Assembly (NCBI GenBank): GCA_036524005.1
Contig: DATDDB010000069.1
Location: forward strand, 1-12,458
Length of the DNA stretch: 12,458 nt
Direction: 5' to 3'
DNA from: DATDDB01 sp036524005
Lineage (GTDB): Bacteria; Pseudomonadota; Gammaproteobacteria; Burkholderiales; Gallionellaceae
The notes beneath the pieces were generated by a model. The model saw only the letters and a program-made list of their open reading frames with translations, was not told the DNA's origin and did no database searches. Numbering within the stretch: position 1 is the first letter of the stretch; each line of letters starts with the position of its first letter. This document shows, in pieces, positions 5,950-12,458 of the stretch. Position numbers and translations under genes: made by a program.

Positions 5950-6972
5950 ATGGGGGGAATGATGGGAAGATGCTATTCCGTGGTGCTGGGTTCAATGATG
6001 CTGGCCTTGGCCCTGGCCATGCCCGCGGCGCAGGCGGCGACCCTGAAAATCGCCACGCTGGCACCTGACGGCACCGACTGGATGCAGGAACTGCGCCGTG
6101 GCGGCGATGAGATTGCGCAGCGTACCGCGGGGCGGGTGACGGTGAAGTTCTATCCGGGCGGCGTGATGGGCAGTGACCGCGTGGTGCTGCGCAAGATACG
6201 CGCCGGGCAGCTGCAGGGCGGGGCGCTCACCGGCGGCGCGCTGGCCGAGATTTATCCGGGTGCGAATCTGTACAGCCTGCCGATGCTGTTCCGCTCCTAC
6301 GACGAGCTGGACTACGTGCGCGCGCGCATGGACAGGAAGATTGCACAGGGCGTGGAAGCACGCGGATTCGTGACTTTCGGGTTTACCGATGGCGGCTTTG
6401 CCTACCTCATGTCCAACACGCCGATCCGCGGCATCGCCGACCTGAAGTCGCAGAAGGTCTGGGTGCCGGAAGGCGACGACATCACGCGCGCGATGTTCGA
6501 GACACTGGGGGCGGCAAGCGTGCCGCTGCCCCTGACTGACGTGCTTACCGGCCTGCAGACCGGGTTGATCACCACCATAGGGGCAAACTCAACGGGTGCC
6601 ATCGCCATGCAATGGCACGCCCAGGTGAAATACCTGGTGGATGTTCCCACCGAGTACATTTACGGCGCGATGGCGGTGGACAAGAAATTTTTCGAAGGGC
6701 TGGAAAAGGCCGACCAGGCCGTGGTGCGCGAGGTGATGGAGCGCGTGTACGCCACGATGAACCGCAAGGCGCGCCTGGACGACAAGGCCGCACTGGATGC
6801 GCTGCGCAAGCAGGGCATCGCTTTCATCGCGCTGCCGCCGGACGAGGTTGCCAAGCTGCGCGCCGCTGCCGACCAGACCATCCAGCGCCTGGCCGGGCAG
6901 GGTGCGGTTCCGGCGGATTTGGTCAAAGAGCTGCGCGGCTACCAGGATGCCTACCGCCGCGGCAAGCACTGA
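5950..6972 (+). CDS. TRAP transporter substrate-binding protein, DctP family
   Basis: A periplasmic solute receptor of 340 residues that captures the substrate and delivers it to the DctQM permease. A signal peptide covers about residues 1-29, with probable cleavage after AQA. The mature protein starts TLKIATLAPDGTDW, typical of DctP proteins, and continues with FYPGGVMGSDRVVLRKIRAG, the NLYSLPMLF segment, and PLPLTDVLTGLQTGLITTI in place of the usual PFSEVYTALQTG. The position that in most family members is the carboxylate-binding Arg (the IRVP segment, Arg147 in SiaP) reads KVWVP here, so it is Trp171. This suggests a ligand that is not anchored as a simple carboxylate. The ribosome-binding region is very G-rich; ATG 5950 is used, with ATG 5959 and 5962 possible. 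The substrate is unknown. Neighbours are TatT upstream and DctQ 12 nt downstream. Confidence 0.93.
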   Translation: MGGMMGRCYSVVLGSMMLALALAMPAAQAATLKIATLAPDGTDWMQELRRGGDEIAQRTAGRVTVKFYPGGVMGSDRVVLRKIRAGQLQGGALTGGALAEIYPGANLYSLPMLFRSYDELDYVRARMDRKIAQGVEARGFVTFGFTDGGFAYLMSNTPIRGIADLKSQKVWVPEGDDITRAMFETLGAASVPLPLTDVLTGLQTGLITTIGANSTGAIAMQWHAQVKYLVDVPTEYIYGAMAVDKKFFEGLEKADQAVVREVMERVYATMNRKARLDDKAALDALRKQGIAFIALPPDEVAKLRAAADQTIQRLAGQGAVPADLVKELRGYQDAYRRGKH

Positions 6973-6984
6973 TCCTTCACGGCT

Positions 6985-7503
6985 ATGACAGAACGCCACT
7001 TGCCGCCCGTGCTCGCGCGCCTGGTGAAACTCGTCACCCGGACGGAAAACGCGCTGCTGGTATTCATGCTGGCGGCGATGGTGCTGCTGGCCGCCTCGCA
7101 GATCGTGCTGCGCAATTTCATGGGAATGAGCGTGGCCGGGACCGACCAGGCGCTGCGCCTGCTGGTGCTGTGGGTGGCCTTCCTGGGCGCGGTGGCGGCC
7201 AGCCGCGAGGGCAGGCATATCCATGTGGACGCCGTGGCGCGCTGGCTGCCGGGCCGCGCCAGGGCGTGGGTGGGTTCGCTCACCGATCTGTTCACCCTGG
7301 TGGTGTGTCTGGTGCTGGCCTGGGAGTCGCTGCGCTACCTGGTGAAATCCTATGATACGGCGGAGAAGGCCTTCGGCGTCTTGCCGGTGTGGGTGGCGGC
7401 TTCCATTTTGCCGCTGGCCTTCGTGCTGATCGCTTTGCGCTACTTTCTGCGCCTGGTGCATCATGTGCGGCAGGGGCTCGGGCGGGAGGAGCCGGAAGCA
7501 TGA
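6985..7503 (+). CDS. TRAP transporter small permease, DctQ family
   Basis: An integral inner-membrane protein of 172 residues, the small subunit of the sodium- or proton-driven TRAP permease. Four hydrophobic helices are visible at about residues 22-44, 55-75, 95-115 and 132-156, the normal DctQ topology. The family signatures are the first helix ending in IVLRNFMG and the segment ASREGRHIHVDAVARWLP after helix two, matching the usual REGxHIxVD motif. No strong Shine-Dalgarno sequence precedes ATG 6985; translation may depend on coupling to the binding-protein gene 12 nt upstream. Its stop overlaps the start of the large permease gene (ATGA at 7500-7503), so the two permease subunits are coupled. 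Confidence 0.94.
   Translation: MTERHLPPVLARLVKLVTRTENALLVFMLAAMVLLAASQIVLRNFMGMSVAGTDQALRLLVLWVAFLGAVAASREGRHIHVDAVARWLPGRARAWVGSLTDLFTLVVCLVLAWESLRYLVKSYDTAEKAFGVLPVWVAASILPLAFVLIALRYFLRLVHHVRQGLGREEPEA
7484..7491 (+). promoter_or_regulatory. Strong ribosome-binding site of the DctM gene; exact complement of the small-RNA loop octamer
   Basis: GGGAGGAG lies 8 nt before ATG 7500, inside the end of the DctQ coding region, and fixes the DctM start there. The octamer is the perfect reverse complement of CUCCUCCC in the second loop of the predicted minus-strand small RNA (4223-4216). Any strong Shine-Dalgarno sequence has some match to such a loop, so the site is a candidate target only. Confidence 0.7.
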
Positions 7504-8783
7504 TGATACTGGCCGGAATCGCGCTCATCGTGCTGGTGTTGCTGGGGGCGCCGCTGTTTGCCATCATCGCGGCGGGCGTGCTGCTGAATTTCGCGCTGGA
7601 GGGAACCGACCTGACGGTGATTCCCATCGAGATCTACAGCCTGGCGGAAATGCCGGTGCTGCTGGCCATTCCGTTGTTCACCTTCGCCGGATACCTGCTG
7701 GCCGAATCCGGGGCGCCGCAGCGTCTGGTGCGCATCACCAATGCGTTTTTCGGCTGGATGCCCGGCGGTCTGGCGGCGGTGGCGCTGGCGATGTGTGCGA
7801 TGTTCACCGCCTTCACCGGTGCTTCGGGCGTGACCATCGTGGCGCTGGGCGGCCTGCTGTATCCGGCGCTCAGGCAGGCAGGCTATCCGGAACGCTACAG
7901 CCTGGGGCTGGTGACGACTTCCGGCAGCATCGGCCTGCTGTTCGCGCCCTCGTTGCCGCTGATTCTCTACGGCGTGGTGGCGCAGCAGCTCAATATCGGC
8001 CATCCCGTCGCCATCCCCGATCTGTTCCTGGCGGGCATCCTGCCCGGCCTGCTGATCGTGGTCATGCTCTCGCTATATGGCCTGTGGCAAAGGCGCGGGC
8101 AGCCCGCCGCGCACATTCCATTCAGCGGCCGCGCGGCGCTGGCTTCCCTGCGCGATGCGGCCTGGGAATTGCCGCTGCCTGTCGTGGTCCTGGGCGGCAT
8201 CTATAGCGGCTATTTCGCGGTGTCGGAAGCGGCGGCGGTGACGGCGATCTATGTGTTCATCGTCGAGGTGCTGGTCCACCGCGAGATCAGGTTTGCCGCG
8301 CTGCCCAGGCTGATGCGCGAATCCATGGTGCTGGTCGGCGCGATCCTGATCGTGCTGGGCATGTCGCTGGCGTCCACCAACTATCTGCTGGACGCCGAGA
8401 TTCCGACCAGGCTGTTCAACTACATCCGCAGCCATGTCCACAGCGCACTGGGTTTCCTGCTGCTGCTGAATTTGTTCCTGCTCGCGCTGGGCATGATGCT
8501 GGACATCTTTTCCGCGCTGGTGATCATGGTGCCGCTGATCCTGCCGATTGCGCTAAAGTATGACATCCACCCGGTGCACCTGGGCATCGTGTTCCTGGCC
8601 AATATGGAAATCGCCTACCTCATGCCGCCCATGGGCATGAACCTGTTCATTGCGATGTACCGCTTCGACCGGCCGATGCTGGAGATCTTCCGCGCCGTGC
8701 TGCCCTTCGTCTGCATCCTGGCGCTCGCGGTGCTGGTGATCACCTACTGGCCCGGGCTGTCGCTGGCGCTGATCAAGCACTGA
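7500..8783 (+). CDS. TRAP transporter large permease, DctM family
   Basis: An inner-membrane transport subunit of 427 residues with about twelve hydrophobic segments, forming with DctQ the ion-coupled transport pathway. It belongs to the IT superfamily. Family motifs are visible: MPVLLAIPLFTFAGYLLAESG near residue 50, the FTGASGVTIVALGGLLYP region near 100, GSIGLLFAPSLPLILYGVV near 145, and the C-terminal VFLANMEIAYLMPPMGMNLF. Length is normal for DctM. ATG 7500 is the start, overlapping the DctQ stop and placed 8 nt after a strong GGGAGGAG; a second ATG follows at 7503. It ends the transporter operon. Only 7 nt separate its stop from the stop of the convergent hemerythrin gene, and no terminator hairpin is visible between them. 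Confidence 0.95.
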   Translation: MMILAGIALIVLVLLGAPLFAIIAAGVLLNFALEGTDLTVIPIEIYSLAEMPVLLAIPLFTFAGYLLAESGAPQRLVRITNAFFGWMPGGLAAVALAMCAMFTAFTGASGVTIVALGGLLYPALRQAGYPERYSLGLVTTSGSIGLLFAPSLPLILYGVVAQQLNIGHPVAIPDLFLAGILPGLLIVVMLSLYGLWQRRGQPAAHIPFSGRAALASLRDAAWELPLPVVVLGGIYSGYFAVSEAAAVTAIYVFIVEVLVHREIRFAALPRLMRESMVLVGAILIVLGMSLASTNYLLDAEIPTRLFNYIRSHVHSALGFLLLLNLFLLALGMMLDIFSALVIMVPLILPIALKYDIHPVHLGIVFLANMEIAYLMPPMGMNLFIAMYRFDRPMLEIFRAVLPFVCILALAVLVITYWPGLSLALIKH

Positions 8784-8790
8784 CCGGCAT

Positions 8791-9225
8791 TCAGGGTTTG
8801 CCGCGCGCCTTGAGGGTGTTGCGGTAGAACTCGGCGTATTTCATGTCGTCGCTGAGCATGTGGTTGATCAGGAGATCTTTCAGTTCCTGGCCTGCCTCTA
8901 TCCATTCCGCAGGCAAGCCGTAGACGACAAATTTTTGCTTGAGCGCCTGCAGCGCCCACATGATGGTGGCATGCTTGGCGGCATGTTCTCCTGCATTGGG
9001 GTAATGCCACTCCCTGAGCAGTTGCTCCTCGTGGGCAAAATGCTGCACCGCATCGTCCATGACGTCCTGCAGCCGCTTTTGGAGTTCCTGCAATTCCGTC
9101 CGGTCCACGATGGCGCGGTTTAACATGTCCACCAGCAAGATGAAGCGTTTGTGATCCGCATCGATCTCGGGGATGCCAATGCTCAACGCATCGCTCCATT
9201 CCGCTTTCCAGATGTGGGGCTCCAT
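8791..9225 (-). CDS. Bacteriohemerythrin
   Basis: A soluble non-heme di-iron protein of 144 residues that binds oxygen reversibly; in bacteria such proteins serve in oxygen storage, delivery or sensing. The full ligand set is present: the His of EIDADHKRF, His and Glu of HFAHEE, the two His of HAAKH, and the His and Asp of HMLSD near the C-terminus. The N-terminal W-S-D-A-L-S-I-G-I-P-E-I-D segment is also typical. ATG 9225 is chosen because AAGGA lies 8 nt before it; the ATG at 9234 has almost no space after the same AAGGA, and the frame further upstream overlaps the preceding gene. It follows the HD-GYP gene by 31 nt on the same strand and is probably the last gene of that signalling operon. 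No output domain is fused, so any sensing would need a partner. Confidence 0.95.
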   Translation of the reverse strand: MEPHIWKAEWSDALSIGIPEIDADHKRFILLVDMLNRAIVDRTELQELQKRLQDVMDDAVQHFAHEEQLLREWHYPNAGEHAAKHATIMWALQALKQKFVVYGLPAEWIEAGQELKDLLINHMLSDDMKYAEFYRNTLKARGKP

Positions 9226-9256
9226 GTTGCTCATCCTTGGTCGGTCGGAGACACGC

Positions 9257-11209
9257 TCAGTTTGGCAGCTTGTACTGGCGTTGCCGGAACAGCCTGATGC
9301 AGGCATCCGCGGCATCCGTATCGTAGCGTGTTCCGCGATGGCGTTCGATCTCCTCCAGGGCCGCCTCTATGCCCAGGCCGGGGCGATAGGGACGGTGCGA
9401 GGACATGGCTTCCACCACGTCGGCCACGGCGAGTATGCGCGCCTCGGGAATGATCGCATCGCCCTTGAGCCCATGCGGGTAGCCGCTGCCGTCCACCCTT
9501 TCGTGGTGCTGCAGCACGGTTTGTGCGATCGGCCAGGGGAAGTCGATCTCCGCCAGAATGTCGTAGCCGGCCTGCGGGTGGGTCTTGATCAGCGAAAACT
9601 CGATTTCGTTCAGGGTGGACGGCTTGCTGAGAATTTCCGCCGGGATGTGTATCTTGCCCAGGTCATGCACGATGCTGGCCAGGCGGATGCCGTGCACTTT
9701 CTCTTCCGGCAGGCCCAATACGCGCGCGATTTCCGCGGCCAGTTGCGCCACCCGCCGCTGGTGTCCGGCAGTGTAGGGGTCGCGCATTTCCACCGTGGCG
9801 GAAATGGCCTGCAGGGCTTCTTCCAGGCTGGAGCGCAGCCGCTCGGCAAAGCGCCGGCTTTCATCGAGCGCGCGGTCGCGCTCGATGCGGGTGTGCAGGG
9901 CGTCCAGGCCGTAAGCGAGGTCTTCCGCCATCTCCTCCAGCAGCGCCACTTCTTCGGTGTCGAAGGCATTCGGTTCGCCCGCGTACAGGGTAAGGACCCC
10001 GACCACCTGGCCATTGTCGCGCAAGGGCAGGGCGATGCTGGAGGCCAGTCCGTATTTTGCCGCCAATTTGCGCCATGGTTCCATGCGCGCATCCCTGGCG
10101 ATGTCCTGGGAAATCTGCACCTGGCCGGTGCGCAGCGCCGTGCCGGTGGGTCCGCGCCCTGTCGGAACGTCGTCCCAGGAAATGCGCAGTTCACCGAGAT
10201 AACTTTGAGCCGCTCCCGCATTGGCCACAATCTGCACGGTTTTGCCTGCATCCTGCAGCGGGCGGCCCACCCAGGCCAGCAGATAGGTGTTTCCCTCAGT
10301 GATGGCACGGCAGATGCCCTGCATCAAGTCCGCCTCGTTGCGCGAACGCACCAGGGTATGGTTGCCAGAACTGAGCGCCTTGAGCGCGCGGTTGAGGCGC
10401 TGCAGGGTGGTCTCCGCCTGCTTGCGCTCGGTGATGTCGCGGCTTATGCCGCGGTAGCCCTTGAAGATGCCCCTGCTGTCCAGGATCGGAATGCCACTGC
10501 TTTCCATGACGATCAGGCGGCCGTCCTTGTGCAGGTTGGTGTTTTCCAGCAGCCAGAACGATTTGTTTCCCGTCTTGATGGAGTCGAGCAGGGCGCGCAC
10601 GCGCATGGCCTCGTCGCGCGGCATCAGGTCGAACGGCGATTTCCCGATCACCTCGTCTGCCGCATAGCCCAGCAACTCGTAAACCCTGGGGCTGGAGTAG
10701 GTGTACGCATCGTGCTCGTTGGTTTCCCAGATCCAGTCGCTGGTGGATTCCACCAGCGAGCGGAATTTTTCCTCGCTGTCGCGCAAGGCCTGTTCGGCTG
10801 CCTTGCGTGCGCGGATGCCCTGTTCCATGGACAGCACCCGCTGCACTGCGGGGGCCAGGCGCGCCAGGCGGTCTTTCAGCACGTAGTCCTTGGCGCCGGC
10901 CGTGATGAGCTCCACCGCCTCGATGTCGGAAAGGGCGCCGGTCACCATGATCACCGGCATGTAGGGGAAGTCGCGCCGCACCAATTGCAGGGCCTCCAGG
11001 CCGTTGAAGTCGGGCAGTCTGTAATCCGACAGGATGAGGTCCGGGTGGAACTCGCTGAGCGCATGGATGAATGCCTCTTTCCGGTCCACACGCAGCGCCG
11101 TGAAGGCGATGCCCGCCTTGCGCAACTCGCGCTCGGCCAGCTCGGCGTCGGTGGGCGTATCCTCCAGCATCAGGATGCGCAACTCTGATTTTTTGAGATC
11201 CTGGTCCAT
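9257..11209 (-). CDS. Response regulator REC-PAS-GAF-HD-GYP (probable c-di-GMP phosphodiesterase)
   Basis: A cytoplasmic protein of 650 residues. The receiver domain (about 8-125) has the acidic pair Glu16-Asp17, phospho-acceptor Asp62 in LILSDYRLP, and a C-terminal Lys in YVLKDRL. A PAS domain follows (about 145-270, starting KFRSLVESTSDWIWE, ending in the PAC-type GYRGISRDITERKQAE). Then come a GAF domain (about 295-440) and an HD-GYP domain (about 460-640). The catalytic signatures are intact: HDLGKIHIP with His515-Asp516, HHERVDGSGYP with Gly576-Tyr577-Pro578, and RILAVADVVEAMSSHRPYR. HD-GYP domains hydrolyse c-di-GMP, so phosphorylation and ligand binding probably tune its turnover; the GAF and PAS ligands are unknown. 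AGGA lies 5 nt before ATG 11209, within the end of the upstream gene, with only 2 nt between the coding regions, so it is co-translated with the small regulator. Confidence 0.95.
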   Translation of the reverse strand: MDQDLKKSELRILMLEDTPTDAELAERELRKAGIAFTALRVDRKEAFIHALSEFHPDLILSDYRLPDFNGLEALQLVRRDFPYMPVIMVTGALSDIEAVELITAGAKDYVLKDRLARLAPAVQRVLSMEQGIRARKAAEQALRDSEEKFRSLVESTSDWIWETNEHDAYTYSSPRVYELLGYAADEVIGKSPFDLMPRDEAMRVRALLDSIKTGNKSFWLLENTNLHKDGRLIVMESSGIPILDSRGIFKGYRGISRDITERKQAETTLQRLNRALKALSSGNHTLVRSRNEADLMQGICRAITEGNTYLLAWVGRPLQDAGKTVQIVANAGAAQSYLGELRISWDDVPTGRGPTGTALRTGQVQISQDIARDARMEPWRKLAAKYGLASSIALPLRDNGQVVGVLTLYAGEPNAFDTEEVALLEEMAEDLAYGLDALHTRIERDRALDESRRFAERLRSSLEEALQAISATVEMRDPYTAGHQRRVAQLAAEIARVLGLPEEKVHGIRLASIVHDLGKIHIPAEILSKPSTLNEIEFSLIKTHPQAGYDILAEIDFPWPIAQTVLQHHERVDGSGYPHGLKGDAIIPEARILAVADVVEAMSSHRPYRPGLGIEAALEEIERHRGTRYDTDAADACIRLFRQRQYKLPN

Positions 11210-11211
11210 GA

Positions 11212-11664
11212 TTATCCTGGCGCAACCGGCGGCTTGTTGATCAGCAGCCAGTATAACCCGAGTTCCGACACCACCTTGGCGAACTCGTCGAATTCAACCG
11301 GTTTGCTGATGAAGCTGTTCACGCCGAGCCGGTAACTTTCGGCCACGTCGCGGTCTTCCTTGGAGGAGGTCAGCACCACGACGGGAATGCTGCGGGTGCG
11401 TTCATCGCTCTTGATCCGGCGCAGCACCTCCATGCCGTCCACCTTGGGCAGGCGCAAATCGAGCAGGATGACCTTGGGCTCGCTTTTTCCGCTGCGGTTG
11501 GCATATGCCCCCGTGGCAAACACGAAATCAAGCGCCTCGGCACCATCCTTTACCCACACCAGCTTGTTGGCGAGGTTGCTTTTTTTCAGCGCGCGCATGG
11601 CCAGCTCGGCATCGGTCGGATTGTCTTCCACCAGCAGGATTTCCACTTCTTTCACCTCGTTCAT
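11212..11664 (-). CDS. Single-domain CheY/Rcp1-like response regulator
   Basis: A stand-alone receiver protein of 150 residues. Its start, ILLVEDNPTDAELAMRALKK, is typical of the Rcp1-type regulators paired with phytochrome-like kinases. The acidic pair is Glu13-Asp14, the phosphorylated residue Asp69 (VILLDLRLP), with the switch Thr/Ser in VVVLTSSKED and the conserved Lys in FISKPVEF. There is no DNA-binding or enzymatic output, so it probably passes phosphate on or acts by protein contact. ATG 11664 is preceded by AGGAGG with 6 nt spacing. The gene lies 10 nt downstream of the kinase gene and 2 nt upstream of the HD-GYP regulator, an arrangement suggesting a kinase with two receiver partners. 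Confidence 0.95.
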   Translation of the reverse strand: MNEVKEVEILLVEDNPTDAELAMRALKKSNLANKLVWVKDGAEALDFVFATGAYANRSGKSEPKVILLDLRLPKVDGMEVLRRIKSDERTRSIPVVVLTSSKEDRDVAESYRLGVNSFISKPVEFDEFAKVVSELGLYWLLINKPPVAPG

Positions 11665-11674
11665 GATAATCCTC

Positions 11675-12458
11675 CTATGCTGTTTCCTCTGTAACCTCTT
11701 TGGCAGGCAGGGCAAAATAAAATGCCGCGCCCTCGTTGACCTTCCCATCCGCCCATACTCGCCCGCCGTGGCGGGTGACGATGCGTTTGACGATTGCCAG
11801 GCCCGCCCCGGTTCCTTCGAATTCTTCCATGCTGTGCAGGCGCTGGAACACGCCGAAAAGCTTGTCGGCGAATTGCATGTCGAATCCCACGCCATTGTCC
11901 CTGACGCAGTACACCAGTTCGCTGCCTTCCACGCGGCCGCTGACATCGATTCGGGCTTCTTGCCTGGTGCGCGTGAACTTGATCGCGTTGCTCAGCAGGT
12001 TGACCCAGACCTGGCGCAGCATGGCGGCGTCGCCGTGTGCGGGCGGAAGTTCGCCGATTTCCAGTTTCACATTGCGTCCCTCGCGCGAAGAGGCCAGGTC
12101 CGCTGAGGTCTCGTTCGCCAGCTGGGTCATGTCCACTTCGTTTTGCGTCATCTCCTTGCGGCCCAGGCGCGAGAAGGCAAGGATGTCATCTATCAGCCGG
12201 GCCATGCGCAGGGTGTTGTCGCGCACGATGCCTACCAGGCGCTTGCCTTCCACATCCAGCGTGGCGGCATAGTCTTCCAGCAGGATGTTGGAGAAGCCGT
12301 CTATCGCGCGCAGCGGCGAGCGCAAGTCATGCGAGACCGAATAGGAAAATGCCTCCAGTTCCTTGTTGGCGGCCTCCAGCTGCGCCGTCCGCTCCGTCAC
12401 CCGCTGCTCCAGATCGCGGTTCAGCTCGCTGATTTTGTCCTCGGCCTCCTTGAGCTCG
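11675..12458 (-). CDS. Sensor histidine kinase, C-terminal part (5' end outside window)
   Basis: The frame is open to the right edge of the window, so the sensory N-terminus is not seen. The visible part starts with a heptad-like coiled coil (KEAEDKISELNRDLEQRV, then ERTAQLEAANKELEAF). It leads into the HisKA dimerisation helix with phospho-acceptor His in SVSHDLRSPLRAI and then an HATPase_c domain with the N box (NLLSNAIKFT), G1 (DNGVGFD), the F box (LFGVFQRLH) and G2 (GTGAGLAIVKRI). All residues for ATP binding and autophosphorylation are present. The H-box form and the Rcp1-like regulator 10 nt downstream resemble phytochrome-type or PAS-type kinases, but without the N-terminus the signal cannot be named. 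It is the first visible gene of the minus-strand signalling operon. Confidence 0.93.
   Translation of the reverse strand, partial: ELKEAEDKISELNRDLEQRVTERTAQLEAANKELEAFSYSVSHDLRSPLRAIDGFSNILLEDYAATLDVEGKRLVGIVRDNTLRMARLIDDILAFSRLGRKEMTQNEVDMTQLANETSADLASSREGRNVKLEIGELPPAHGDAAMLRQVWVNLLSNAIKFTRTRQEARIDVSGRVEGSELVYCVRDNGVGFDMQFADKLFGVFQRLHSMEEFEGTGAGLAIVKRIVTRHGGRVWADGKVNEGAAFYFALPAKEVTEETA

Noticed and set aside
8784..8790. Bidirectional terminator between the converging DctM and hemerythrin genes
   Set aside because: Only 7 nt separate the stop codons and no stem with a T-run is visible on either strand around them.
9226..9315. Longer hemerythrin start at 9315 or 9234
   Set aside because: The 9315 start would overlap the end of the HD-GYP gene and add a non-family N-terminus; the AAGGA site has proper spacing only for ATG 9225.
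9173..11188. A 671-residue open frame on the plus strand opposite the HD-GYP gene
   Set aside because: Antisense shadow; the minus strand encodes intact REC, PAS, GAF and HD-GYP motifs over the same stretch.

Overview
The window is about 12.5 kb of GC-rich bacterial chromosome. Gene order, GC-rich codon use and protein character point to a betaproteobacterium. The ftsH-folP-glmM order is the usual one in that class. A TRAP transporter with a TatT lipoprotein, a bacteriohemerythrin and HD-GYP signalling suggest an aquatic, microaerobic lineage such as the Gallionellaceae/Nitrosomonadales. The class is fairly secure; the family is an inference.

Layout. (1) 1-3069, plus strand: the 3' end of ftsH (membrane AAA+ zinc protease), then folP (dihydropteroate synthase) and glmM (phosphoglucosamine mutase), which overlap by ATGA. 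A 77-bp palindrome of GTGAAAN heptads fills the ftsH-folP gap and ends directly against the folP start codon. (2) 3260-4111, plus strand: a protein with two cyclic-nucleotide-binding-type domains and no output domain. (3) 4112-4454: a protein-free, partly AT-rich gap. I read a minus-strand small RNA gene here, about 4250 to 4139. It has a promoter, four consecutive perfect stem-loops, C-rich loops (one with the anti-Shine-Dalgarno octamer CUCCUCCC) and an intrinsic terminator with a U8 tail. A separate promoter on the plus strand serves the next gene. (4) 4455-4916: trxC-type thioredoxin with an N-terminal zinc finger. (5) 5050-8783, plus strand: a complete TPR-associated TRAP (TPAT) transporter operon, namely TatT lipoprotein, DctP-like binding protein, DctQ small permease and DctM large permease. 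(6) 12458-8791, minus strand, convergent with the transporter: a tightly packed signalling operon of histidine kinase (cut by the window edge), CheY/Rcp1-like response regulator, REC-PAS-GAF-HD-GYP regulator and bacteriohemerythrin.

How the parts relate. The housekeeping block joins membrane protein quality control, folate synthesis and the first committed step toward UDP-GlcNAc. The transporter probably imports an unidentified organic solute; its binding protein has Trp where most DctP proteins have the carboxylate-gripping Arg. The minus-strand operon looks like a phosphorelay that controls c-di-GMP hydrolysis, with an oxygen-binding or oxygen-sensing protein at its end. The small RNA is the least expected element. 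Its loop octamer is an exact complement of the dctM ribosome-binding site, and its second C-rich loop matches G-rich sequence around the dctP start. This suggests, without proving, post-transcriptional control of neighbouring or distant genes.
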